In this document: one piece after another, positions 1 through 8,540 of the stretch
How the letters are laid out: each line of letters opens with the position of its first letter
Numbering within the stretch: position 1 is the stretch's first letter
From: Nocardia sienata NBRC 100364
GTDB taxonomy: Bacteria; Actinomycetota; Actinomycetes; Mycobacteriales; Mycobacteriaceae
Direction: 5' to 3'
Length of the DNA stretch: 34,275 nucleotides
NCBI RefSeq assembly: GCF_001613205.1
Contig: NZ_BDBX01000068.1
Location: 1 to 34,275, forward strand
Program-made: the position numbers and the translations under genes
The notes under the pieces: generated by a model
Seen by the model: the letters and a program-made list of their open reading frames with translations, nothing else
Database searches by the model: none
What the model was told of the DNA's origin: nothing

Positions 1-261
1 CGGCGCCAAAAACACAGCGCCTTCGCGAGCAGGCCCACGCCCTCGCCTTCGCGAGCAGGCCCACGCCCCTCGTGAGCATGCCTCTCCGATTCGTCAGCTC
101 GCGTCTCGTCTTCGCCGCCGGCCCGCCCTCGACGCCTCTTCCATTCGGGTGGTGGTGTCGCAGACCCCCGGCCATCCGATGGCAATTCCCGGACCCATAA
201 GCGCCCGACCATACCCTCCGGCCGAGAAATCGCATTTGTTCCTACTCGGTATGGTTCTGCT
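1..261. other. Non-coding region upstream of pcnA
   Basis: No convincing gene is seen here. The left part holds a 24-base tandem repeat listed separately. A minus-strand frame starting near position 80 stays open to the window edge, but it crosses a repeat whose 26-base period would break any reading frame, so it is not called. The pcnA promoter should lie in the right half; no clear -35/-10 pair stands out. Confidence 0.5.
19..68. repeat. Two exact 24-base direct repeats, 26-base period
   Basis: Positions 19-42 and 45-68 are identical; the core reads cgcgagcaggcccacg. A third, degenerate copy follows at about 66-83 (core cgtgagcatgcc). The period is not a multiple of three, which argues against coding. 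This may be a short intergenic tandem repeat cut by the window edge, so the true copy number is unknown. Confidence 0.8.
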
Positions 262-1722
262 GTGGTTTCGACCGAGTCCGACGACGTTGTGCAGGATCGC
301 CGTACCCGTTTGCTCGCGGCTGCCGCGATCACGCTGGGTCGGCTCTCCGATGTGCTGACGCCGCTCGGCGAGATGTTCGCCGCGCGTGGCTTCCAGCTGT
401 ATCTGGTCGGGGGAAGTGTGCGCGACGCGGTGCTGGGGCGGCTCGGGACGGATCTGGATTTCACCACCGACGCGCGGCCGGAGCAGGTACAGGAGATGCT
501 GCGCGGGTGGGTGGACCAGCTGTGGGATACCGGGGGGCTGGCGTTCGGGACGGTAAGTGCTGCCAAGAACGGGCAGCAGTTGGAGATCACCACGTTCCGC
601 AGCGACGTCTATGACCGGGTTTCACGCAATCCGCAGGTCGATTTCGGTGACACGCTGGAGGACGACCTCGTCCGGCGGGATTTCACGGTCAATGCGATGG
701 CGGTCCGGATCGCGGCGGACGGTGCGCTGGAATTCGTGGATCCGCTGGACGGGATGGCGGCACTGCTGGCCGGTGAGCTGGATACCCCCGCGGCACCGGA
801 GGACTCGTTCGGTGACGACCCGTTGCGGATGCTGCGCGCGGCGCGTTTCGTCTCGCAACTCGGTTTCGACGTGCATCCGCGGGTGCGGGCGGCGATCACC
901 GAGATGGCCGCGGAGATCGACCGGATCACCGCGGAGCGGGTGCGGACCGAGCTGGACAAGCTGATCGGCGGCGCCCACCCGATCGACGGTATCAACATGA
1001 TGTGTGAAACGGGCCTGGCTCAGCGGGTGCTGCCCGAGGTCCCGGCGATGAAGCTGGAGATCGATGAGCATCATCAGCACAAGGATGTCTACTGGCATTC
1101 GCTGACGGTGCTGGAACAGGCCATCGACCAGGAAGAGGGCGACCCCGATCTGGTGCTGCGCTGGGCGGCGCTGCTGCACGATATCGGGAAACCGGATACC
1201 AAACGCAACGAACCCGGCGGTGGGGTGAGCTTTCACCATCACGAGGTCGTGGGCGCGAAGATGGTGCGCAAACGGATGCGCGCGCTGAAGTATCCGAAAC
1301 AGTTCACCGAGGATGTCGCACGGCTGGTCTTCCTGCATCTGCGGTTCCACGGCTACGGCAAAGGGCAGTGGACCGACTCCGCGGTTCGCCGCTACGTCAC
1401 CGACGGCGGCGATTTGCTGCCTCGCCTGCACAAACTGGTGCGCGCCGACTGCACCACCCGCAACAAGCGCCGCGCGGCGGCGTTGCGGTCCACCTACGAC
1501 GAGTTGGAGGCGCGGATCGCGCGGCTGCAGGAGCAGGAGGACCTGGCACGGGTCCGGCCGGATCTGGACGGCAACGCGATCATGGAACTACTGGGGTTGC
1601 CGCCGGGACCCGAGGTCGGGCGCGCCTGGCGTTATCTGAAGGAGCTGCGTCTCGATCGCGGACCGCTGACCCGGGACGAGGCCGAGGCGGCGCTCGAGCA
1701 GTGGTGGCAGACGCAGAAGTGA
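262..1722 (+). CDS. pcnA: CCA tRNA nucleotidyltransferase
   Basis: This enzyme adds or repairs the 3'-terminal CCA of tRNAs in the cytoplasm, using CTP and ATP. The 486-residue product begins with a class II nucleotidyltransferase head: GGSVRD at 50-55 and the metal-binding DLD at 64-66, followed by RRDFTVNAMA near 138-147 and the ITAERVRTEL segment near 222-231 of the neck region. A C-terminal HD domain follows, with H279 and the HDIGK motif at 306-310; this extra domain and the length fit the actinobacterial form annotated as PcnA. The chosen start is a GTG; the motifs are far enough inside that a slightly different start would not matter. The gene stands alone on this strand and its stop lies 9 bases from the stop of a convergent gene. 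It looks intact. Confidence 0.96.
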   Translation: MVSTESDDVVQDRRTRLLAAAAITLGRLSDVLTPLGEMFAARGFQLYLVGGSVRDAVLGRLGTDLDFTTDARPEQVQEMLRGWVDQLWDTGGLAFGTVSAAKNGQQLEITTFRSDVYDRVSRNPQVDFGDTLEDDLVRRDFTVNAMAVRIAADGALEFVDPLDGMAALLAGELDTPAAPEDSFGDDPLRMLRAARFVSQLGFDVHPRVRAAITEMAAEIDRITAERVRTELDKLIGGAHPIDGINMMCETGLAQRVLPEVPAMKLEIDEHHQHKDVYWHSLTVLEQAIDQEEGDPDLVLRWAALLHDIGKPDTKRNEPGGGVSFHHHEVVGAKMVRKRMRALKYPKQFTEDVARLVFLHLRFHGYGKGQWTDSAVRRYVTDGGDLLPRLHKLVRADCTTRNKRRAAALRSTYDELEARIARLQEQEDLARVRPDLDGNAIMELLGLPPGPEVGRAWRYLKELRLDRGPLTRDEAEAALEQWWQTQK

Positions 1723-1731
1723 GCCGGCCGG

Positions 1732-2556
1732 TCAGAAAACGATCAGGGTGGTGCCGGCCACGATCGCCGAACGGATCTGGGCCAGGTCGAACGAGCCGCT
1801 GACCGGCGCGAGTTCTATCCGGAACCGCACCACGGCGTCCTCGCGGACGGCCCACCGCACCCGCGCGCCCCGGGGCAGCTCCCCCATCGGGATGGGGTTC
1901 ATCGTGCGCCAGCGCCGGGGGACCGGCAGCCCGGCCCAGGTGGCGCGCCGGACCGCCAGGTGCAATACGTCCTCGGTGATCGAAGCATCCAGGTCGGCGG
2001 TGATCCGTTTGCGGTGGTGCACCGCGCGGATGAGTCCCTGTCCGGTCACCGAGAGTTCCCATTCCCGCTGCCGGCTCGCGAGCCACTCCACCACGGTGTC
2101 CAGGCCGACCGTGCCCTCGATATCCACCCGGTTGGCGCGGACTCGGGTCGGCACGCCCGGGACCAGCCGGACCTCGTGCGAGACAACGGTGACCTCGTCG
2201 ATGGGCCGTTGGTCCCAGAGCAGTCCCCGCAGGACGGCTTTGGTCTGGAAATGCGCACCGCGCCGACGCACCTTCAGGAGCTCGAGGGTGCCGGTCAGCC
2301 GATGACCCAGCAGTGTCGCGCTGATCTCCTGTCCGCCGAACCGGCTCAGTATCCCTTCGCTGAGCACCGTGAGCAGCGTGTCCGGGAGCAGCGCGGTGAC
2401 GGTACCGGCGCCGAGGTCTGCCATCGGTTCCATCCAGGCGGTGCTCAGGCTGATCCACTGTTCCAGCCGGGTCTGCTCGAACAGTCGTTTACCCAGGTCG
2501 ACGGCCCGTAGCGCGGAGAACAGGGAGGCCGAGGGGGGATCGGAGTAGGCGGCCAT
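1732..2556 (-). CDS. Conserved protein of unknown function, possibly LmeA/DUF2993-like
   Basis: I do not recognise this 274-residue protein with confidence. It has no signal peptide or clear membrane helix and alternates short hydrophobic and charged stretches, as expected for a beta-rich fold. Features such as the segment LPRGARVRWAVREDAVVRFR near the C-terminus are reminiscent of DUF2993 (LmeA-like) proteins; this is a weak impression only. The ATG at 2556 is chosen. A GTG at 2616 would add 20 residues rich in Pro and Arg, and neither has a clear ribosome-binding site, so the start is uncertain. The gene converges on pcnA with 9 bases between stops and is divergent from the DUF4185 gene, so the control region of both should lie within about 2557-2717. 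Confidence 0.85.
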   Translation of the reverse strand: MAAYSDPPSASLFSALRAVDLGKRLFEQTRLEQWISLSTAWMEPMADLGAGTVTALLPDTLLTVLSEGILSRFGGQEISATLLGHRLTGTLELLKVRRRGAHFQTKAVLRGLLWDQRPIDEVTVVSHEVRLVPGVPTRVRANRVDIEGTVGLDTVVEWLASRQREWELSVTGQGLIRAVHHRKRITADLDASITEDVLHLAVRRATWAGLPVPRRWRTMNPIPMGELPRGARVRWAVREDAVVRFRIELAPVSGSFDLAQIRSAIVAGTTLIVF

Positions 2557-2717
2557 GATCGTATTCGAGGGTACTGGTTCGGCGGGGTCCGGACCACGTG
2601 GAGTCGCGCGGGTCACCCGCCGTGTCGGGCCGCACGCAACTTCGCGGGGGCCGGATCACGACCCGCGTCGATCAATCGGCACGGATACCGTCCTGTTCGG
2701 GTAGGTTCGGTCCGGCA

Positions 2718-4358
2718 ATGGGACTCGACCAGAGACTGCGAGAAGTTTTGATCGAGGTGGTGCCGGGCCGGCGGCCCGGCCGTGTTGTGCTCACGTTCCT
2801 CGGACTGGTACTTGCCGGGTATGTCGCCGTGCCGGTCCCCGTTCGCGCTGCGCCGTATCCGTGGGCGCCGCCGCCGGTGAACGATTGTGGCGAAACCGGT
2901 TTCGACCCGCTGGCCCGGGAACCCGATCCATCGGTCCCGCCCCCGCCGCCGGTGCCGCCGCAGATCGATATCCCGGTTCCGGTACCGCAATTGCAACCGG
3001 TGCCCGTCCCCGATCCGCTGCCGGACAACACCCGTATCGTTCCGGATCCGCTGCCCGCGGATCCGTGTCAGAACCCCTGTCCCGATATTCGCGACACGCC
3101 GAAACCGGTGGCGCCCGCGCCCGACGACCCGGCACCTGCTCCGGCCGCGCCGGGTGGCGGTTCGGCGACCGGTAGCGGTTGGGGTTCCTCCGGGTCCGCA
3201 ACACCGTGGCGGCTACCCGAAGTCCGGGTGAAGCCGGAGATCGAACCGATCCCGTACCCGGTTCCCGGCGGTGAAGGCGTGCCGCCGCAACCGGCGCCGC
3301 CGCCGGTGGTACACCCGGCCGAACCGGGTCCGCTCGCGGCGCCGGTGGCGTTACCGCAGGTCGAGGCAGTGCGACTGGTCGAGCAGGTCACCGGGCACGG
3401 CTCGGCGAATCGCACCGATATGCGCTGGCAGGTCGACGGCACCGATCTCGGGCTGATGTGGGAGACCGAACCAGGCCGGATCGCCATGGTGTTCGGGGAT
3501 ACGTTCGGAAAGGGTTGGACGGCCGGTGTTGTGGGCGGCCCGGACTGGCGCAGCAATGTGCTGGCCTACAGCACCGACCGCGACCTCTCCGATGGTCTGA
3601 CACTGGACACGATGGTGCAGGACAGCCGTTGCCACGCGGCCGAACTGCTGGGTAGTCGCAAGATCAAGAACTGGGAGACCACCACCATTCCGACCTCCGG
3701 ATTCGCGCTCGGCGGGCGGCAGTACCTCAGCTTCATGTCGGTGAACCGCTGGAGCCGTATTCCGGGGATGTGGTGGACGAACTACGGCGGTATCGCCTAC
3801 TCCGACGACGGCGGCAGCACCTGGGTCAAGGACCAGCACGCCCGCTGGGACAACCTGTTCGGGCTCGGCCGGTTCCAGGTGACGGCCATGGTGCCGCACG
3901 GCGACCACGTCTACATGTTCGGTACGCCCAACGGCCGGGTCGGGATGATCGGCCTGGCCCGGGTCCCGCAGGACGAGGTACTGAACAAGTCGGCGTACCA
4001 GTACTGGGTGGACGGTACCTGGGCGCCGGCGGCGGAGAACCAGGCGACGCCGCTGGTGGCCGGTATCGCCAGTGAGTTGTCGGTGCGGGTCGATCCGGGG
4101 ACCGGGTACTGGCAGATGAGCTATCTGGATCCCGCACGCGGCGCGATCGTCCTGCGGACCGCCGCGGACCCACAGGGCAGCTGGTCAGAAGCGGTGCAGC
4201 TGGTGTCGACCACCGACTACCCGAAGGCCTACGGCGGTTTCCTCCACCCGTGGTCCACCTCGCGGGATCTGTATTTCGCGCTGTCGGAGTGGGATTCGTA
4301 CAATGTGTATCTCCTGCACGCCCGGCTGGCACCACCGGACGAGCCGCCTGTTTCGTGA
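2718..4358 (+). CDS. Secreted proline-rich DUF4185 protein
   Basis: This 546-residue protein is predicted to be exported. A hydrophobic segment at about 22-42 is followed by VRA-AP, a plausible signal peptidase site near residue 44. Residues about 46-250 are extremely rich in Pro (PPPPPVPP and VPVPDP stretches), a likely extended linker through the cell wall. The C-terminal 290 residues resemble DUF4185: a TDLG motif, FGDTFGKGW, DGGSTW and repeated short Trp/Gly-rich blades suggest a beta-propeller related to sialidase or glycan-binding folds. Substrate and activity are unknown. The ATG at 2718 is chosen because it sits just before the signal peptide; an upstream start at 2598 would prepend 40 residues without export character. 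The stop lies 20 bases from the stop of the convergent pxpC. Confidence 0.88.
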   Translation: MGLDQRLREVLIEVVPGRRPGRVVLTFLGLVLAGYVAVPVPVRAAPYPWAPPPVNDCGETGFDPLAREPDPSVPPPPPVPPQIDIPVPVPQLQPVPVPDPLPDNTRIVPDPLPADPCQNPCPDIRDTPKPVAPAPDDPAPAPAAPGGGSATGSGWGSSGSATPWRLPEVRVKPEIEPIPYPVPGGEGVPPQPAPPPVVHPAEPGPLAAPVALPQVEAVRLVEQVTGHGSANRTDMRWQVDGTDLGLMWETEPGRIAMVFGDTFGKGWTAGVVGGPDWRSNVLAYSTDRDLSDGLTLDTMVQDSRCHAAELLGSRKIKNWETTTIPTSGFALGGRQYLSFMSVNRWSRIPGMWWTNYGGIAYSDDGGSTWVKDQHARWDNLFGLGRFQVTAMVPHGDHVYMFGTPNGRVGMIGLARVPQDEVLNKSAYQYWVDGTWAPAAENQATPLVAGIASELSVRVDPGTGYWQMSYLDPARGAIVLRTAADPQGSWSEAVQLVSTTDYPKAYGGFLHPWSTSRDLYFALSEWDSYNVYLLHARLAPPDEPPVS

Positions 4359-4378
4359 GGTCGGCGCGGCCGCCGGAA

Positions 4379-5239
4379 TCAGCCGGTGCCCGCCGCGCGG
4401 CGGAACCGGATCGGTTGACCGGGCCGGGCCTGCGATACCCGGTCGATATCCGCGTCGGTGACCACCGCGATCACGGGGTAACCGCCGGTGATCGGGTGGT
4501 CGGCGAGGAAGACCACCGGTTGACCGCTGGGCGGAACCTGCACCGATCCGAGTGCCATCCCCTCGGTGGCGAGTTCGCCGGACGATTTCCGTTGCAGCGC
4601 AGGCCCGTCCACCCGGTCCAGGCGTGCCCCGACCCGGTCGGTATCCGCGCTCACCGACCAATGACCTGTGAACAGGGCCGCCGGGTCGGTGAACCAGTCG
4701 TCCCGCGGGCCGGGCACGGCGTGTATCTCCAGCGTTGCCTCTGGTCCGGGCAGTGGCGCCTGCTCGATATTCGGCCACACGCCGGGTGGTGGACCGATGG
4801 GGACAGTTCTGCCTTCGCGCAACGGAGGCGGGCCGATACCCGAGAGAGTGTCGTAACTGCGCGAGCCCAGTATCGGGGGGACGTCGATCCCCCCGCGTAC
4901 CCCGATGTAGCTGCGTAGCCCGGTGCGTGTCGTGCCCAGCCGCAGGCGCTGCCCGGGCGCGAGGTGCAGCACGGCGGCGTGACCCACCGGAGTCCCGTCG
5001 AGGGTCGCGGGCGCGGGCGCTCCGGTAACCGCCACGAGCAGTGATGTTTCGGCGCGCAGGGTCAGGCCGCCGAGCAGGACTTCGATCCCGGCGAATCCTT
5101 CCGGGTTTCCCAGCAGGCGGTTCGCCAGCCGTAGCGCGCCGCGATCGGCGGCGCCCGACGGTCCGACGCCGGAATGGAACCATCCCGGGCGGCCCAGATC
5201 CTGGATGGTGGCGGCCGGACCGACTCGCTCGATCACCAT
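4379..5239 (-). CDS. pxpC: 5-oxoprolinase subunit PxpC (biotin-dependent carboxyltransferase-like)
   Basis: PxpC (KipA/AHS2 family) works with PxpA and PxpB to cleave 5-oxo-L-proline to glutamate at the cost of ATP. The 286-residue product shows the family signature TIQDLGRPG at 11-19, then GVGPSGAADRGALRLAN at 24-40, and a later LRSYIGVRGGID segment. The ATG at 5239 overlaps the pxpB stop by one base (TGATG), a typical translational coupling; longer upstream readings would run inside pxpB. It is the last gene of a minus-strand operon in the order pxpA-pxpB-pxpC. Length is normal and no defects are seen. Confidence 0.94.
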   Translation of the reverse strand: MVIERVGPAATIQDLGRPGWFHSGVGPSGAADRGALRLANRLLGNPEGFAGIEVLLGGLTLRAETSLLVAVTGAPAPATLDGTPVGHAAVLHLAPGQRLRLGTTRTGLRSYIGVRGGIDVPPILGSRSYDTLSGIGPPPLREGRTVPIGPPPGVWPNIEQAPLPGPEATLEIHAVPGPRDDWFTDPAALFTGHWSVSADTDRVGARLDRVDGPALQRKSSGELATEGMALGSVQVPPSGQPVVFLADHPITGGYPVIAVVTDADIDRVSQARPGQPIRFRRAAGTG

Positions 5240-5916
5240 CACGAGGCGGCGTCCACATCGACGAATCGCACCCGCGCACCGGCATGGACGAGAGCGGGTG
5301 GGTCTCGCTCGGTGTCCCACATGGTCAGCGCGGTGGTGCCGATGAGCTGCCAGCCACCCGGCGTCTCCCGCGGGTACACCGCCGACCAGCCTCCGGCCAG
5401 GCCCACCGACCCGGCCGGTATGCGGGTGCGCGCGGTATCACGGCGGGGAACGCTGCGCTGCCAGTCGGCGGCGGTGAGATAACCGAAGCCGGGCGCGAAG
5501 CCGACGAAAGCGCATTGCCAGGTCGCGGCGGTGTGCGCGGCGATCACCTGGTCCGGTCGCAGATCCAGTATCCCGGCCACGGTATCGAGATCGGGACCGT
5601 CGTAACGCACGGGGATACACACAGATTCGGTCGCGGGATCGCATGTTCCACGGGAAACATCGGATTGTCCCGCGCTCACCTCGGCGACGATTCGTTCCAG
5701 CTCATGACGCACCCGGGGCGCGCAGCGCACCGAATCCAGGGTCACCAGCACGGTTTCCGCGGCGGGCAGGATATCCACCACCCCGGCGACGGAACACCCG
5801 GCCAATTCCGCGACCAGCCGGCCGACCCGTTGCGGATCGTCCGGGGTGAGCAGGAAGGCCCGGTCGCCGGCACACCGTACCGCGGCCGCTTCCCGGATTC
5901 GTGGTGCTCCCGACAC
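5239..5916 (-). CDS. pxpB: 5-oxoprolinase subunit PxpB (KipI-like)
   Basis: This is the second subunit of the ATP-dependent 5-oxoprolinase that recycles pyroglutamate, a spontaneous product of glutamine and glutamate. The 225-residue protein carries the AHS1/KipI signatures GFAPGFGYL at 139-147 and PAGSVGLAGGW at 167-177 followed by YPRETPGGWQLIG. Homologues in Bacillus (KipI) also inhibit a sporulation kinase, but the complete pxpABC set here points to the metabolic role. The start is a GTG preceded by a purine-rich GGTGAGGTGAC segment that fits a ribosome-binding site. It lies 23 bases after pxpA and overlaps pxpC by one base. Confidence 0.94.
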   Translation of the reverse strand: MSGAPRIREAAAVRCAGDRAFLLTPDDPQRVGRLVAELAGCSVAGVVDILPAAETVLVTLDSVRCAPRVRHELERIVAEVSAGQSDVSRGTCDPATESVCIPVRYDGPDLDTVAGILDLRPDQVIAAHTAATWQCAFVGFAPGFGYLTAADWQRSVPRRDTARTRIPAGSVGLAGGWSAVYPRETPGGWQLIGTTALTMWDTERDPPALVHAGARVRFVDVDAAS

Positions 5917-5939
5917 GTCACCTCACCCCGTTCCGTCGT

Positions 5940-6695
5940 TCAGGTGAACGACGCTACCGCTATCCCGGCGTCCGCGAGCGCGGCACGGATTCGCCGGGCC
6001 ATCCGGACCGCGGCGGGGGTGTCGCCGTGTACACAGATACTGTCGGGCGAGACCGCCACGATCCCGCCGTCGCCCAGCACCCGGACGGTACCGTTCTCCG
6101 CCAGCGAGACCGCCTGGGCGACGGCCGCGTCGGTTCCGAGCACAGCACCCGGGGTTCCCCGCGCCGCGAGACCGCCCGCGGCGGTGTAGGCCCGGTCGGC
6201 GAAGCCCTCGCTCACGAACGGCGTCCCCGCGGCCTGCGCGGATTTCTCGAGATGTGTACCGGCGGGTCCGAGCAGGACGAGGTCGGGGTCGTAGTCCCGC
6301 AGACCCGCGAGCACGGCATCGGCGAGCGCCGCGTCAGCCGCGGCGGCGTGGTACAGCGCGCCGTGGGGTTTCACATACCGCACCCGGTCGCCTGCCGCCC
6401 GGGCGAAACCGTCCAGCGCGCCGATCTGGTACAGCGTTTCGTCCCGGAGGTCCGCCGGCGTTACCGCCATTGCCCGCCGGCCGAACCCCGCCAGGTCCCG
6501 GTAACCGATATGCGCCCCGATCCGGACCCCTTTCTCCACCGCCGTCGCGCAGGTACGCCGCATGATGGACGGATCGCCGGCATGGAAACCGCAGGCGATG
6601 TTCGCACTGGTCACGATATCGAGCATGGCGGCGTCCTCCCCCATACTCCACGCGCCGAACCCCTCACCGAGGTCACTGTTGAGGTCCAGACCCAT
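5940..6695 (-). CDS. pxpA: 5-oxoprolinase subunit PxpA (LamB/YcsF family)
   Basis: PxpA supplies the LamB/YcsF-type metal-dependent deacetylase-like fold of the three-part 5-oxoprolinase. The 251-residue product opens with DLNSDLGEGFG at 4-14 and has SANIACGFHAGDP at 30-42, AHIGYRDLAGFGRR near 61-74 and VKPHGALYH at 108-116, all family hallmarks. A longer reading from 6725 is possible, but the ATG at 6695 has a strong Shine-Dalgarno (AAGGAGGG, about 8 bases upstream), which decides the start. It is the first pxp gene; the same strand continues upstream with an uncertain ORF, an MFS transporter and a Nudix hydrolase, so it may belong to a larger transcription unit. Confidence 0.95.
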   Translation of the reverse strand: MGLDLNSDLGEGFGAWSMGEDAAMLDIVTSANIACGFHAGDPSIMRRTCATAVEKGVRIGAHIGYRDLAGFGRRAMAVTPADLRDETLYQIGALDGFARAAGDRVRYVKPHGALYHAAAADAALADAVLAGLRDYDPDLVLLGPAGTHLEKSAQAAGTPFVSEGFADRAYTAAGGLAARGTPGAVLGTDAAVAQAVSLAENGTVRVLGDGGIVAVSPDSICVHGDTPAAVRMARRIRAALADAGIAVASFT

Positions 6696-6728
6696 GCCAC
6701 ACCCTCCTTCCGGTACTGCCTCCATTGT

Positions 6729-7142
6729 TCACACGGCGGGGTCGCCGTGCACCGCGCTCCGGACGGCCCGCCGGCCGAAGCGCCGATCGGTCTCGACCTC
6801 CCAGTTACGCGACACGCCGCTCGTCGAACCCGGCGCGGCACCGTGGGCCGCGCAGGTCGCGATGGCCGAGCCGGCTGCCCGGGAGCCACCGGCCCGGTGG
6901 TCGGCCGTACCGGCACCGGCACCGGTCACCGCTGTCGCGCGGTGTCCGGCCGAACCGGCCCGGCGACCCACTCCTGCCCGCGTCCGCGTCGCGCAATTTC
7001 GGCGTTGGCGGTCGAGCTCGCGGCCGCGCGGCTGCCCACGCTCGGTTCGGACGGGCTCACCGCGGGTCCGGCCGATCCGCTGCGGCTGCTGGTCGGTTGG
7101 TCGACGGCCGGCGGATCGGCAGCCCGCACTGCCGCTCCTCAT
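6729..7142 (-). CDS. Uncertain Arg/Gly/Ala-rich ORF between MFS gene and pxpA
   Basis: This 137-residue frame starts with an ATG overlapping the MFS stop (ATGA) and ends 33 bases before the pxpA start, so it would fill the only gap in the same-strand run. Third-position G+C is high, roughly as in real genes here. However, second-position G+C is also very high and the product is dominated by Arg, Gly and Ala with no recognisable motif, as is common for chance frames in very G+C-rich DNA. An overlapping 67-residue frame (6926-7129) looks equally possible. I see no other gene in 6696-7138. Confidence 0.25.
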   Translation of the reverse strand: MRSGSAGCRSAGRRPTDQQPQRIGRTRGEPVRTERGQPRGRELDRQRRNCATRTRAGVGRRAGSAGHRATAVTGAGAGTADHRAGGSRAAGSAIATCAAHGAAPGSTSGVSRNWEVETDRRFGRRAVRSAVHGDPAV

Positions 7143-8530
7143 CCGGTGGCGCCGGACGGTGGCCGAATCCTCCTGCGGTTGTTGAGCAGCACGGCGACAA
7201 TGCCCGCCCCGTAGCAGCTCGTCCCCGCCAGCACCACGGCCGGTGATCTGCCATCGGCCGGGACGACCAGTGCCGTACCCGCGACTGCCAGGACGAACGC
7301 GATATTGAAGACCGTGTCCTGAAGGGCGAAAACCTGTCCCCGGCGGTCGTCGGGGATATCCATCTGCATGGCGGCGTCACCGGTGAGTTTGATGGTCTGC
7401 CCGGCCAGCCCGAGCAGGAACGCCCCGGCGAGCAGGAGCTGATGGGCGTGGTGCACGCTCTCGGCCGAGTGGGTGAGGGCGGTGGGCAGGACCAGCGCCG
7501 GCTGTACCGCGATCGCACCGGACAGAGCCAGCAGGACGGTCCGGGGGCGACCCAGGCGGGGAATGAGCAGTGGGGCGAGCAGCGCCGCCAGCAGCATTCC
7601 GGCGGCGGTGGCGGTGATCGCCACACCGAAGCCGATCAATCCACTGTCCACCACCGTGCCCTGGGACGGTGACTGCCGTAGCACCAGCACCATGACCAGC
7701 GTGTTGGCGCCGAATACGATCCGGTGGGTCCCGATACCGATCATCGCGGTGGACACATCGACCGAATGCCGGACCGCGCGTGCGCCGACCAGCAGGCCGG
7801 CGAGTACCGCGCGCACCGCGCCCGCGGCGTCGCCGGCCACGGATTCCGGGCCGAGGGTGCGCGGCCGGAATCCGGCCGTGAGCACCACTCCGGCCACCGA
7901 TCCGGTCATACTCGCCGCCACGGCGACGGCCGATCCGGTATCGCCGGCGCCGATCGCGCCGATCACCGCCACCGCGGCTCCCGCGCCCCCGGCCGCGCAC
8001 GCCGAGCCCACGGTCGCCAGTACGGAGTTGGCCGGCACCAGCCGGTGCTGTGCCAGCACCCGCGGCAGCGCCGCCGAGACACCGGCCGCGGTGAACCGGC
8101 TGATCCCGACCACCGCCAGCGCCAGTAGCAGTAGGAAACTCGCCCTGGCGCCGGCGAGCAGGCCCAGTGCCACCGCGGCGATCAACAGGCCGCGCACCAG
8201 GTTGGCGATCAGCAGGACCAGTCGCCTGTCCCAGCGGTCCAGCAGTGCGCCGGCGTACGGTCCGACCAGCGAATAGGGCAGCAGCAGTACCGCGAAACCG
8301 GCCGCGACCGCGAGCGGGTCGGTTTCCCGTTCCGGATTGAACAGGATCGCCCCGGACAGCGCGGCCTGGAACATGCCGTCACCGAACTGGCTTGTGAAGC
8401 GCACCAGGGTCAGCCGGACCGCGCCGGGGCTCTCGCTGATCGCGGCGCGTAACGCCGACAGATCGTGCCGCCGTCCGCCGCCTCCCGGTGTCCGGTCCGT
8501 GGTGCTGGGTCGGGGCGCAGAGCTGGACAC
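7139..8530 (-). CDS. MFS transporter, probable drug/metabolite efflux
   Basis: This 463-residue integral membrane protein has about 12 hydrophobic segments and a soluble N-terminal tail of about 35 residues. Major-facilitator features include a helix pair ending in GPYAGALLDRWDRR (the loop 2-3 motif, near 89-102) and LIPRLGRPRTVLL for the second half. Its nearest resemblance is to MFS exporters of unknown substrate in actinobacteria; nothing in the sequence fixes the cargo. The start is a GTG 10 bases after the stop of the Nudix gene, so the two are probably co-transcribed. The stop overlaps the ATG of the uncertain ORF downstream. Its position before pxpABC could hint at transport of an amino-acid derivative, but that is only inference. 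Confidence 0.88.
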   Translation of the reverse strand: MSSSAPRPSTTDRTPGGGGRRHDLSALRAAISESPGAVRLTLVRFTSQFGDGMFQAALSGAILFNPERETDPLAVAAGFAVLLLPYSLVGPYAGALLDRWDRRLVLLIANLVRGLLIAAVALGLLAGARASFLLLLALAVVGISRFTAAGVSAALPRVLAQHRLVPANSVLATVGSACAAGGAGAAVAVIGAIGAGDTGSAVAVAASMTGSVAGVVLTAGFRPRTLGPESVAGDAAGAVRAVLAGLLVGARAVRHSVDVSTAMIGIGTHRIVFGANTLVMVLVLRQSPSQGTVVDSGLIGFGVAITATAAGMLLAALLAPLLIPRLGRPRTVLLALSGAIAVQPALVLPTALTHSAESVHHAHQLLLAGAFLLGLAGQTIKLTGDAAMQMDIPDDRRGQVFALQDTVFNIAFVLAVAGTALVVPADGRSPAVVLAGTSCYGAGIVAVLLNNRRRIRPPSGATG

Positions 8531-8540
8531 CGCCGCGACG

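Noticed and set aside
5901..7214. A 437-residue plus-strand frame opposite pxpA
   Set aside because: It is antisense to an unmistakable PxpA and is dominated by Arg and Gly; a shadow of G+C-rich coding DNA.
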